Program-made: the position numbers and the translations under genes
Shown: positions 8,674-16,457 of the stretch, in pieces
Layout of the letters: the number at the start of each line of letters is the position of its first letter
Position numbering within the stretch: the first letter of the stretch is position 1
The notes under the pieces: generated by a model
Databases searched by the model: none
What the model was told of the DNA's origin: nothing
What the model saw: only the letters and a program-made list of their open reading frames with translations
Source of the DNA: Mitsuaria chitosanitabida ATCC BAA-476 = NBRC 102408
Lineage (GTDB): Bacteria; Pseudomonadota; Gammaproteobacteria; Burkholderiales; Burkholderiaceae_C
Assembly (NCBI RefSeq): GCF_001598255.1
Contig: NZ_BCYP01000016.1
Span: 62,001 to 126,000 of the forward strand
Length of the DNA stretch: 64,000 nt
Direction: 5' to 3'

Positions 8674-9168
8674 TCAAGCGCCAGCCAAGCGGCTCGGCTC
8701 ATCCGGCTCCACGGGCAACTGGACCGCCAGGACATCGGATCGGCCGGTGTCGTCGAAGCCCGCGAAGACCGCGTGCCCCTCGCGATCCCAACGAGCCCGG
8801 TTCAGATCGGAACAGTGCCACGCCGGCTCGCCGAAGACGCCGCGCAGGTCGTCGAGCGTCCGTCCGAACGCCAAGCCGTCAGGCATCCGCCCGCCGAATG
8901 CCTGGAAGGTCTTCAGGCCGGGCCCATAGAAGCGCACGTTGTCGAGCACGAGCGCGCCTTCCGGGTACTCGCGTGCCGGGGGCACATCCAGGTCGCGCTC
9001 GCGGACGAAGGTCAGCTCGACGCCCAGTTCCCGCTTGAGCAGGAACGCGCTGCTGTCGCCCCTTTTGAGTCGGGGCGCGGCGTCGATGCCCAGGAGGGTC
9101 AGGAGCTCGGCGATCGCGGGCTCGCCGTGGTAGCTGCCGAGCAGCGCGATGGTGTGGGACAGGTCCAT
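8674..9168 (-). CDS. Small protein of a three-member local family (copy B)
   Basis: The 164-residue product starts MDLSHTIALLGS and has no signal peptide. The shared pattern is visible: an N-terminal helix pair (AIAELLTLLGI), RELGVELTFVRE, then EGALVLDNVRFYGPG, a G-x-x-P-x-G-L segment, TLDDLRGVFGEP, a tryptophan strand (ARWDREGHAVFAGF) and a last strand LAVQLP. Copies A and C show the same order. It lies 139 bases after copy A. Function unknown; tandem copies at the end of a T6SS effector module suggest immunity proteins or a small accessory family. Confidence 0.65.
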   Translation of the reverse strand: MDLSHTIALLGSYHGEPAIAELLTLLGIDAAPRLKRGDSSAFLLKRELGVELTFVRERDLDVPPAREYPEGALVLDNVRFYGPGLKTFQAFGGRMPDGLAFGRTLDDLRGVFGEPAWHCSDLNRARWDREGHAVFAGFDDTGRSDVLAVQLPVEPDEPSRLAGA

Positions 9169-9307
9169 GGTCAGGCGGGCGACGAATGCGGTCGCCGGAT
9201 TCTCCCGACGGGCTGGCCGAGGGCCAATTGACCTTCGGCCGGGGCGGATTGCCCATCCGCAAGTCGCGGGTCGGGCGGCTCAGGCGCGACGGCGTCGCTC
9301 GCCCCGT

Positions 9308-9772
9308 TCAAGCATCGGAGATCTGAAGCGTGACCAGCGTCATCCTCTGCCCATCCTCGGAGAAGTCGACGATCAGCGAGCGGCCGTCGCCTCGGTCCCA
9401 ACGATCGTTCGGAAACACCGGGCTGACCGAATCCGGCGGGCCGAGCAGCGCGGAGACATCGCCGCGCGTCATCTCGGCGGTCAGGCCCTCGGGAAGCCCC
9501 TGTCTGAACCCAGCGTGTTTCCCCGTGGCCTCGGGATAGAGGAACACGGCGGAGAGGACCAATGCCCCCTCGGAAAGACCGCCACGGACCATCGATGGAA
9601 CGGCCTCGACCAAGGTGAAGACCAGGTCGAAACCACCCTCGGGCACTTCGATTCCGATGTCGTGGCTGCCGCGCTTGAGCTTGACGCGGGACGGCGGAAT
9701 GCCGTGACGAACCAGTAGCTCCTGGACGCGAGGATCGGTGGATGTGGCGGAGACAAGTTCGTAGGGTTTCAT
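9308..9772 (-). CDS. Small protein of a three-member local family (copy A)
   Basis: The 154-residue product is cytoplasmic by appearance. It carries QELLVRHGIPPSRVKLKRG, FDLVFTLVEAVPS, EGALVLSAVFLYPE, GLPEGLTAEMTRGDV, ALLGPPDSV and a closing RWDRGDGRSLIVDF strand pair. I chose the ATG at 9772 because from there it aligns end to end with copy B. An in-frame ATG at 9823 would add 17 residues and leave only 9 bases after the propeller gene, so it remains possible. Neither start has a good ribosome binding site. Function unknown. Confidence 0.6.
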   Translation of the reverse strand: MKPYELVSATSTDPRVQELLVRHGIPPSRVKLKRGSHDIGIEVPEGGFDLVFTLVEAVPSMVRGGLSEGALVLSAVFLYPEATGKHAGFRQGLPEGLTAEMTRGDVSALLGPPDSVSPVFPNDRWDRGDGRSLIVDFSEDGQRMTLVTLQISDA

Positions 9773-9832
9773 TTGGCGATGCACGTGCGCGTTCAATCCC
9801 TCGACGGAGGTTCTCTCGCTCATTGCTGTCAA

Positions 9833-10828
9833 TCAATCCGCGTAAGGAACGACGACCTTGCGCCACTCGCGGCCGTCGAACGTGGAGACGGACCACAGGT
9901 CCGCCACCACCAGGAGGCCATCGTGCGCATCCATGTGGCCAGAAGCCAGCACTGGCTTGCCTTCATGCTCCGGCACCGCGATCTCACGGCCATTCCAGAC
10001 CCGCAGCTGATAGTCGGAGGCGAGCCAGAGCTTGCCGTCGAACCAGCGCGTGTCGTTCCACAGGACGCTGGATCCGCCCTTCTCCAACTCGCGCCAGGTC
10101 GACTGCGGCCCCACCCACAAGGTGCCGCCTTCGCTGGTGATGTAGACGTTCCCGTCACCAGCGCAGGTCACCGTGGCGAGCTGCTCGTTCGTCGGGAAGC
10201 CCATCTGGCGCCATTCGCGCCCATCGAAGTGCCAGACGTCGCCGTGGCCGCCGACGGCGTACAGATCAGTCTCGGAGAACCCATCCAGGTCACGAAAGCC
10301 CGCGGAGCGAAGCTCACCTTCATCGCTCGACATGGGAATCCCCTCGACGAGGTCCCAGCGGCCGACTCCGGTCCGCTTGTAGAGCCGGCGCGCGAGGGCG
10401 ACGGCATAGGTCTGGTTCCCGAGGCTGCGCAGGCGCTGAATCCCTGGCCAGTGGCCCGCGTCGACCTTCTCCCAGGGACCGTCGAGTCCGCCTCCCGCCG
10501 GGTAGGTGTCGCCATCCCGGTCCATCGACGCCACGAGCACGCCCTCATGGAATGGCGCGCGCGACACGCCGATCCGCGGGTGCGTCATGCCCTTGAGCTC
10601 CCGAAAGCCGACGTTGTCTTCCGAGGGGCCGTCCAAAAAGATCGTGGCGACCCGGGTGGCAATCTGGCCGTCCAGCAGATGGGAGGCGGCATCGGGCGGC
10701 ATCGATTGCCGCGCCACGGTCTGCAGCGTGGTCCGGTCGCGGATCGCGACGCCGACGATCTCATAGCCCTTGAAGACGTCTTCCCAGGCGGATCGGTTGA
10801 GGACGGCTGGCGCCGTGTCGAGGGTCAT
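9833..10828 (-). CDS. Beta-propeller-like T6SS-associated protein (copy 2)
   Basis: The 331-residue product contains blade-like repeats (TDLYAVGGHGDVWHFDGREW, GNVYITSEGGTLWVG, RWFDGKLWLASDYQLRVW, GLLVVADLWSVSTFDGREW). It is closely related to the protein at 12739-13719: from about residue 190 onward the two are nearly the same, while the N-terminal half has diverged. There is no signal peptide. It follows the thioredoxin-like gene by 88 bases and precedes the small-protein triplet. A role as an extra immunity protein, kept after duplication next to an HNH toxin, is inferred. The ATG at 10828 was chosen because the shared LNRSAWEDVF segment begins shortly after it. Confidence 0.75.
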   Translation of the reverse strand: MTLDTAPAVLNRSAWEDVFKGYEIVGVAIRDRTTLQTVARQSMPPDAASHLLDGQIATRVATIFLDGPSEDNVGFRELKGMTHPRIGVSRAPFHEGVLVASMDRDGDTYPAGGGLDGPWEKVDAGHWPGIQRLRSLGNQTYAVALARRLYKRTGVGRWDLVEGIPMSSDEGELRSAGFRDLDGFSETDLYAVGGHGDVWHFDGREWRQMGFPTNEQLATVTCAGDGNVYITSEGGTLWVGPQSTWRELEKGGSSVLWNDTRWFDGKLWLASDYQLRVWNGREIAVPEHEGKPVLASGHMDAHDGLLVVADLWSVSTFDGREWRKVVVPYAD

Positions 10829-10916
10829 CGACTCATCCACTGCGTGAATCGCTTCACTGCGGTGGCGCCCCGACCTCGTCGCGACTGAGCGGCAGCCAGT
10901 CGGGCGACTCGCGACA

Positions 10917-11360
10917 TCATCGCCCTTCCGCCCATGCGGTCGCGCTGAGCTCCCGCCAGAGCGGCGGAAGCGCCACGATCCCGCCCTGGTGCGGATCGAC
11001 CATCCCCGACTCGTCGAGCGCCAAGGGTCTGAGCCGCACGCGATCCGCGGGCGACGCCCCCGGGACGACATCCTCGACGATGGCGGCCTGCACGCAGTGC
11101 CCTTGCCGCCAACGCAGCAGCAGTGGCAGGTCCGGCGGGATGAAGCCATCCAGGAACTCGGCGTGGTCTTCCAGATCCAGCCACATCCACGCGACATGCG
11201 CCGGCATCGAGTTCGAGCACAAGGCGTCGAAGAGCGGACGCAGTCGCAGGCACTTCTGGCACCAGGCCTCGGCGCCGAGCACGACGAGCAGTTCCGCTTC
11301 CGGCTGCGCCAGATGTCGCGCCAGCGATCGCGCGTCGTTCCAGGGGTCGAAGGTGGGCAT
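10917..11360 (-). CDS. Thioredoxin-like protein with CQKC motif
   Basis: The 147-residue product has a thioredoxin-like core: LLVVLGAEAWCQKCLRLRPL (about residues 24-43) places a CxxC pair after a beta strand, followed by HVAWMWLDLEDHAEF and a cis-proline-like FIPPDLPLLLRW. Such proteins can oxidise, reduce or isomerise disulphides, but no signal peptide is seen, so it probably acts in the cytoplasm. The ATG at 11360 comes one base after the stop of the HEAT-repeat gene (TGACATG), with AGAGG upstream, so the two are tightly linked. Its presence inside a T6SS effector module is unusual; a folding role for the cysteine-rich toxin encoded upstream is speculation. Confidence 0.7.
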   Translation of the reverse strand: MPTFDPWNDARSLARHLAQPEAELLVVLGAEAWCQKCLRLRPLFDALCSNSMPAHVAWMWLDLEDHAEFLDGFIPPDLPLLLRWRQGHCVQAAIVEDVVPGASPADRVRLRPLALDESGMVDPHQGGIVALPPLWRELSATAWAEGR

Positions 11361-11361
11361 G

Positions 11362-12711
11362 TCAGGCAACCTCTTCGAGGCCCATGCGGCGCAGCTGTCG
11401 CGCCTGATGACTCGGCGTCGCGCGCAGGTCGACGGCGTACTCGGGATGCATGCGAGACAGCGCGTCGGCCGCGATGAAGCGCAGGGCCTGCGCGTGGTCG
11501 CGGTTGGGGTCGAGGATGTCTCGCAGCAGGTGCGGATGGACAGGATGGGCGAGCAGCATGCGCTGATCGCGGGGCCATCCGTGCCGATTGGCCGGATGCG
11601 CGCTCACGAGCATCGCGTCGGGCAGCGGCAGGCCGGCGTCGGCATCGCGACGCTCGGCCGTCATCGGCGCATCGAGATCGACCGGCGGTTCCTCCGCGGT
11701 CAGCCCCTCCCCCGACAGATCGACGGCGGTCAGGCATTGCCAGACCCAGCCGGCCCAGCGCGCCTGCGAGGGGTCGCGCATCGCGGCGACCACGAAGTCC
11801 AGCAATGCGGGATCGCCCGCATGCAGCGAGAAGTTCAGTCCCTGGCGCAACGGCAGGCTGCCGACCAGTTGACCGAGGTCCGGATGGCCGACGGGCACCA
11901 TGGCGGCGAGCTCGCGCAGCCAGCGGTCGAGCCGGCGTCGCGCCGGCACGCGGTACCAGCCGGTGGCCTTGGCCAGGACGTCGGCTTGCTCGACGACGGC
12001 TCGCCACAGCACGCCCGATGCGCGAGCCCGCTCGTCGGCCGCATGGCCTCCGTCGGACATCGCGGCGCTCCAGGCGATGGCAGCCTCGGCCCGGACCGGG
12101 CTCGATGCGTCGTCGAAAAGTGGGCGAAGCAATCCGGGTCGCCGCGGCCCGACGGCCCGGCAGGCCGCGGCCCGCACGTGGGGGTCGGCATGCTGGAGCA
12201 GCGCCGCGGCGCCGTCGGGAACCTCCTCCCTCAGCGCGCTGGCGCGCAGTGCGAGCACCAGGTCGACGGGCTCGACGCTCGTCCAGGCGGTATCGATCCA
12301 GGCCTGGGCATCGCGCCCGGCCGCCCAGGCGAGCGCCGCCGCGGCGCCACGAAGGACGGCGTCCGGCTGGCGGCGGACCGCGCGCAGGACACGCTCGACC
12401 CGGGCCGCCCGCGAGCCGGCGTCGCCCAGCAGCGCGCAGTACATCGCCACGAAGGTCTCGCCGGCCTTGCCCCAACGATCCAGTCCGTCGAGAGACAGTT
12501 CATACGACCGGGGGTCGTTCAGCCGCAGGCCCTCGAGATTCGCCTCCAGCAGCTGCGAGAAGTGCCAGGCGCGCCGCGCGCCGAGGTGCGTCGCTTCCGC
12601 CGGGCGGTCGAGAACCGTCCAGTAGAAGGCGGCGTCCTCGACGTGGCGTCGGACGATGAGCGAAACGAAGGGACGATCCAGTGCGATGGAATCGTGATCG
12701 GAAGCAACCAT
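11362..12711 (-). CDS. HEAT-repeat protein (TIGR02270-like), copy 2
   Basis: The 449-residue product begins VRRHVEDAAFYWTVLDR and consists mostly of alanine-rich helical pairs (HPDVRAAACRAVGPRRP-like repeats, PVRAEAAIAWSAAM). It resembles the TIGR02270 family represented at 3755-5128 in overall length and repeat style, including an N-terminal region with an LLxAxxxGL segment and the HPDLGQLVGSLPLR segment near residue 290. Function unknown; it is probably a scaffold in the effector module. It lies 27 bases after the propeller gene at 12739-13719 and is followed after one base by the thioredoxin-like gene. In module 1 the equivalent gene stands before DUF2169, so its place differs between modules. 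Confidence 0.7.
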   Translation of the reverse strand: MVASDHDSIALDRPFVSLIVRRHVEDAAFYWTVLDRPAEATHLGARRAWHFSQLLEANLEGLRLNDPRSYELSLDGLDRWGKAGETFVAMYCALLGDAGSRAARVERVLRAVRRQPDAVLRGAAAALAWAAGRDAQAWIDTAWTSVEPVDLVLALRASALREEVPDGAAALLQHADPHVRAAACRAVGPRRPGLLRPLFDDASSPVRAEAAIAWSAAMSDGGHAADERARASGVLWRAVVEQADVLAKATGWYRVPARRRLDRWLRELAAMVPVGHPDLGQLVGSLPLRQGLNFSLHAGDPALLDFVVAAMRDPSQARWAGWVWQCLTAVDLSGEGLTAEEPPVDLDAPMTAERRDADAGLPLPDAMLVSAHPANRHGWPRDQRMLLAHPVHPHLLRDILDPNRDHAQALRFIAADALSRMHPEYAVDLRATPSHQARQLRRMGLEEVA

Positions 12712-12738
12712 GAACTCGCGCGCCTGCCCGTTCCGGGA

Positions 12739-13719
12739 TCAATCCTTGAAGGGCTCGACGACCTTGCGCCAGGTCTGGCCGTCGAAGGTCGAGACCGACC
12801 ACAGGTCCGCGACGACCAGCAGGCCGTCATGCGCGTCCATGTGACCCGACGCGAGGATCGGCTTGCCGTCGTGCTCGGGCACGACCAGCTCGCGTCCGTT
12901 CCACACACGCAGCTGGTAGTCGGAGGCGAGCCAGAGCTTGCCGTCGAACCAGCGCGTGTCGTTCCACAGGACGCTGGATCCGCCCTTCTCCAACAGACGC
13001 CACGTCGAGTTCTGCCCGACCCAAAGGCTGCCGCCCTCGCTGGTGATGTACACGTTTCCGTCGCTGGCGCAGGTCACGGTGGCCAGGCGCTCATTGGTCG
13101 GAAACCCCATCTGACGCCATTCCCGTCCATTGAAGTACCAGACCTCGCCATGACCACCGACGGCATACATGTCCGTCTCGGAGAAGCAATCGATGTCATG
13201 AAAGCCCGAAGCCTTCATCTCCTCTTCGTTGCGCGGCGCTTCAATGCCGGCGATCTTCTGCCATCTCCCTACGGCGACACGCTTGTGAATCTCCCGTGCC
13301 GTCCCGACCGCATAGGTGAACCCACCATGGCAGCGGAGACGAGCCACTCCTGGCCATTGTCCAACCGCGATCTTCTCGAGCGGCCCGTCACCACCACCAA
13401 ACGGCCAGACATCACCATCCGAGTTCGCTGACGCCACCACAGCACCGGGGCGGCTGAACGGGTCGCGACTGACCCCAAGGCGGGGATAGGCGAACCCCTT
13501 CAACTCCTGGAAGCCGACGTTGTCATCCTCCGGGTCCGAAAGAAAGATGGAGGCCACGCGAGTTGGAATCTGGTGGTCCATCAGGTGCGAACCTTCATCC
13601 GGTGTCACGGCTTTCCGGGCCAGGGTCTGGATCGTCTCGCGGTCACGTACGGCAACGCCGGTGATTTCAAAACCCTGATAGACGTCTTCCCAAGCGGACC
13701 GATTGAGTACGGGGTTCAT
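12739..13719 (-). CDS. Beta-propeller-like protein following the HNH toxin (putative immunity)
   Basis: The 326-residue product has at least six blade-like segments (ATIFL-type strands early, then TDMYAVGGHGEVWYFNGREW, GNVYITSEGGSLWVG, KLWLASDYQLRVWNG, LLVVADLWSVSTFDG). It lies 27 bases after the PAAR-toxin fusion gene, which is the usual place for a T6SS immunity gene. No signal peptide is seen, fitting neutralisation of a nuclease in the cytoplasm. That role is inferred; the family has no function I can name. The ATG at 13719 is preceded by AAGGA; a GTG at 13731 in the same frame is an alternative. Its C-terminal half is almost the same as that of 9833-10828. Confidence 0.75.
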   Translation of the reverse strand: MNPVLNRSAWEDVYQGFEITGVAVRDRETIQTLARKAVTPDEGSHLMDHQIPTRVASIFLSDPEDDNVGFQELKGFAYPRLGVSRDPFSRPGAVVASANSDGDVWPFGGGDGPLEKIAVGQWPGVARLRCHGGFTYAVGTAREIHKRVAVGRWQKIAGIEAPRNEEEMKASGFHDIDCFSETDMYAVGGHGEVWYFNGREWRQMGFPTNERLATVTCASDGNVYITSEGGSLWVGQNSTWRLLEKGGSSVLWNDTRWFDGKLWLASDYQLRVWNGRELVVPEHDGKPILASGHMDAHDGLLVVADLWSVSTFDGQTWRKVVEPFKD

Positions 13720-13746
13720 GTTGTCCTTCACTTCAAAACGATTCGA

Positions 13747-15342
13747 TCACTTCGAGTTGCCACGCTTCGTAGGAGCAGCGGGCGGATCGATGATCTTGGC
13801 TTGCGCATCGACCATACCCGGTCGGCTGTTTCCACAAGTGTTCTTGTAGTACGACTCAAGTTGCGATCGGATGCACTCCTTCGAACAGCCCGAGAGCGGG
13901 AACGCTTCCTTATGGGAGTCGGCGGCGGCATCAATCGCGTCGTCCATGCTCATCTTCCCGTCAGCCCCGACCTTGCCCATCTTGAGCTTGCTCCGGTGCA
14001 TCGCGGCCAGGGCATCATGTGCCCGACCGTGGCTGCCGTGATTCTGACTGAAGCCCTCCACGCAAACCGTCGGCGCCGCGTCGTGGTCGTAACCAGAGCA
14101 CTGCTCCATCAACGACCCCTCCGGGATCAGATGGTGGCCTGTCTGCCCTGAGCAGCAGCCCCCGCTGGTGGCGGACTCCACGCTCGACTTCCCTTTCCCC
14201 GGGAAGCTGTTCTTCTTGTAAGGCACGAGATTGCACTTTCTCGCCCGGGTGCAGTCGTTCAAGGTCGCCAGCATGTCCTGACCCTCGGTGGCCAACTGCA
14301 GCACTTCCTTGTCGGTCATCTTGTCGATGTCGCCGAACTTGCTCGCGAGATTCTGCAGGTCCTTCGCCTTCTTGGTCAGGACCTCCAGCCGCTCGAGTGA
14401 CTCCGTGGCGACCGTGCGGATCTCCGCCACGTCGCCGACGGCCACCGCCGCGTCGACGGCCGACCAGATCGCCATCGCCGCGTTGCCCCAGGCAGGAACG
14501 GAACTCCCCGCCAACTGCTTCGCGGCGGCCTTCGCGCCCCATTTCATCGCGGCGTTCTTGCCGGCGTTGAACGCCATGTCGGTGAGCTGTTCCTTGAGCG
14601 CATTCATCAAGTTCAGTTCACCCGGCAGGTTCTTGTAAGCGTCCTGCAACTTGCCCGCGTATTCGCGTGCCTGCTCGTACCGGGCGACCATGGCGCCAAG
14701 TCCGTCGCAATGGTCGTCCGTCCAATGCCAGCCCGACTTGTCGCGTCGTCCCTTGCCACTCTTGCTCCGGAACTTCTGCAGCAGCTGCGACAGCTTGCTG
14801 TGCTTCTTGACCGAGCTGCGGGTCTCGGAATGGTCCTTCTCCGGCGCGCAGGCTCGCTCGATCCGGGCCTCCTCCTTCTTGCACGGGTGCCCGCCCAGCA
14901 GCCCCCGCGACACATACGGGAACGTCGGCGTGTTGCTCGGCATCGACCCGTGGTTGTGCGTCACGAGGTCGAGGTTTCTCGGCACGCCGAAGCCTTCGAA
15001 GACCACGTCGCTCGACCAGTTGGTGAAGTAGGCCTTGCCCTTGATCACCCCCGTCGCCACGCCCTTGCCGAAGGCCTGGGTCGCGGGCTCGTTGCCGATG
15101 CTGGTGTCGAACCTCGACTCGTTCTCGATCGCCACCATCTGGCCGGCGATCATCACCGTCTTCGTCCCGTTGGCGATCGAATCGGCAAAGCAGGTGTTGG
15201 GATAGGGAATGACCACCGGACCCGCGGCCGGGCCCGGCGGGCTCCAGCAGGGATCCGGGGAGGCGCTGGAGGACACGCCGGAAGATCCGACGGCCTTGCT
15301 GGCGATCTCCTGGCCGTTGGCGTAGACGTGGGTGGCTGGCAT
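13747..15342 (-). CDS. PAAR-like (DUF4150) protein fused to a GHH-type HNH nuclease toxin
   Basis: The 531-residue protein is a specialised T6SS effector. The N-terminal part (about residues 1-140) is the DUF4150 tip, with PVVIPYPNTCFADS, GTKTVMIAGQMVAIENES and VVFEGFGVPR. The middle is helical and lysine/alanine rich (about residues 190-370). The C-terminal part has a cysteine cluster (GGCCSGQ), TGHHLIPEGS (about residue 415), YDHDAAPTVCVEGF and HGSHGRAHDAL, the order of motifs known for Tox-GHH2 HNH nucleases. Two further cysteines (CSKEC) follow. It should degrade DNA in target cells. The ATG at 15342 gives the standard family N-terminus and follows the ketosynthase-like gene by 5 bases. 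The next gene is the putative immunity propeller. Confidence 0.85.
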   Translation of the reverse strand: MPATHVYANGQEIASKAVGSSGVSSSASPDPCWSPPGPAAGPVVIPYPNTCFADSIANGTKTVMIAGQMVAIENESRFDTSIGNEPATQAFGKGVATGVIKGKAYFTNWSSDVVFEGFGVPRNLDLVTHNHGSMPSNTPTFPYVSRGLLGGHPCKKEEARIERACAPEKDHSETRSSVKKHSKLSQLLQKFRSKSGKGRRDKSGWHWTDDHCDGLGAMVARYEQAREYAGKLQDAYKNLPGELNLMNALKEQLTDMAFNAGKNAAMKWGAKAAAKQLAGSSVPAWGNAAMAIWSAVDAAVAVGDVAEIRTVATESLERLEVLTKKAKDLQNLASKFGDIDKMTDKEVLQLATEGQDMLATLNDCTRARKCNLVPYKKNSFPGKGKSSVESATSGGCCSGQTGHHLIPEGSLMEQCSGYDHDAAPTVCVEGFSQNHGSHGRAHDALAAMHRSKLKMGKVGADGKMSMDDAIDAAADSHKEAFPLSGCSKECIRSQLESYYKNTCGNSRPGMVDAQAKIIDPPAAPTKRGNSK

Positions 15343-15347
15343 GGTCC

Positions 15348-16457
15348 TCAGGCAGTGTCTTGGGCCGGCGCGCGACTGCGCAAGATCAGGGCGGAACGAC
15401 GCCCGTCGTCGTCGGCGAAGTGCAGCAGGCCGGTCCGGCCCACGCGGATCGTGCCCGCGCGCCCCGTCTCGGCGTTGGTACGCATCTCGTGCGAGATCCA
15501 CCCCAGCGTCGCCACGGCGCCAGCCGTGCCGGCGTCCCCGATGAACTGCGCGATGCGGTGATGCGGGAACTGCTCGCGCTTGCGCTCCATCGCGCGCGAC
15601 ATCGCGAGTTCGATCTCCCGCCCCATCCAATGCTCGCCGTTCATGCCGCTGGCGTGAAATTCCGAGTCGGCCACGGCGATCCCGGACTGCCGAGCCGCCT
15701 CGCGAAGCGTCGCGGTCAAGGCTTGTGCGCGGATCGGCTCGTCGCCGTCCAGGCGCCAGTCGTCCTGCCCGCTCGCGGCGCCCGTGATCCAGACCTCGGC
15801 GGCGCTCGATGGAGGCGCCAGCCGCGTCAGCATCACCGCTGCGGCGGCCTCCCCCGGAATCAGCGCGTCGGTGTGCCGTTCCTCGGCCAACCGGTGCTGC
15901 GCGAGCAGCCGATCGATCGTCGGCGCGGTCAACAGGCTGTCCGACGCCAGCATCAGCACATGACGGATCGGCTCCTCGCCGTCGCCCCCCTGATCGAGCC
16001 AGCGCGAGGCCATCTGCACGCCGTCGGCGAGACCGCCCTTTCCCGCATGCATGGCGCGGCTCGCGCGATGCAGCCCGTAGCCGGTGCTCAGGCCCTGGAA
16101 GACCTCATGCAACTCGCGCAAAGGCGTGGCCGGCTGAGACGCGGGAGGCAGCAACAGGAGCAGCGCCGTCGTGGCCGGCAGGACCTGCTCGCCCTCCTGG
16201 CTTCGCGCGCGCGCCCAGGCCTCCTCGAAGGCCAGGCGCGCCAGCGCGGCCTGGCGCTGTCCGCCCCAGACGTTGAAGCCGTCGACCGGCGCGCCGACGA
16301 CCGGCTTGCCGCCCAGTCCGACGAAGCGCGTCTCGCGGAACAAGTTCAGGCGGGACCGGATCGCGGCCGAGGTGCGCGGCAGCGTATGACCGAGCGCGCT
16401 GCACAGCCCTTCGGCGACGACACGGATCGGGCGCATCCCGTTCGACTCGCCGCTCAT
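15348..16457 (-). CDS. Ketosynthase-like T6SS accessory protein, copy 2
   Basis: The 369-residue product has the layout of a beta-ketoacyl synthase-like protein: VVAEGLCSALGHTLP at the start, an ALLLLLPPAS strand, HVLMLASDSLLTAP, and ALIPGEAAAAVML, followed by a C-terminal domain with a His-containing MNGEHWMG and FIGDAGTAGAVATLGW. In the stretch where the catalytic Cys should sit (RASRAMHAGKGGLADG) there is none, so it is probably not a condensing enzyme. Its ATG overlaps the DUF2169 stop (ATGA), exactly as in module 1. An adaptor role in loading the PAAR-toxin fusion encoded next is inferred. Confidence 0.75.
   Translation of the reverse strand: MSGESNGMRPIRVVAEGLCSALGHTLPRTSAAIRSRLNLFRETRFVGLGGKPVVGAPVDGFNVWGGQRQAALARLAFEEAWARARSQEGEQVLPATTALLLLLPPASQPATPLRELHEVFQGLSTGYGLHRASRAMHAGKGGLADGVQMASRWLDQGGDGEEPIRHVLMLASDSLLTAPTIDRLLAQHRLAEERHTDALIPGEAAAAVMLTRLAPPSSAAEVWITGAASGQDDWRLDGDEPIRAQALTATLREAARQSGIAVADSEFHASGMNGEHWMGREIELAMSRAMERKREQFPHHRIAQFIGDAGTAGAVATLGWISHEMRTNAETGRAGTIRVGRTGLLHFADDDGRRSALILRSRAPAQDTA

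Noticed and set aside
9833-12475. Single large minus-strand protein spanning propeller, thioredoxin-like and HEAT genes
   Set aside because: The part upstream of 10828 in that frame is arginine/proline-rich nonsense opposite two better genes in other frames; the family start is at 10828.
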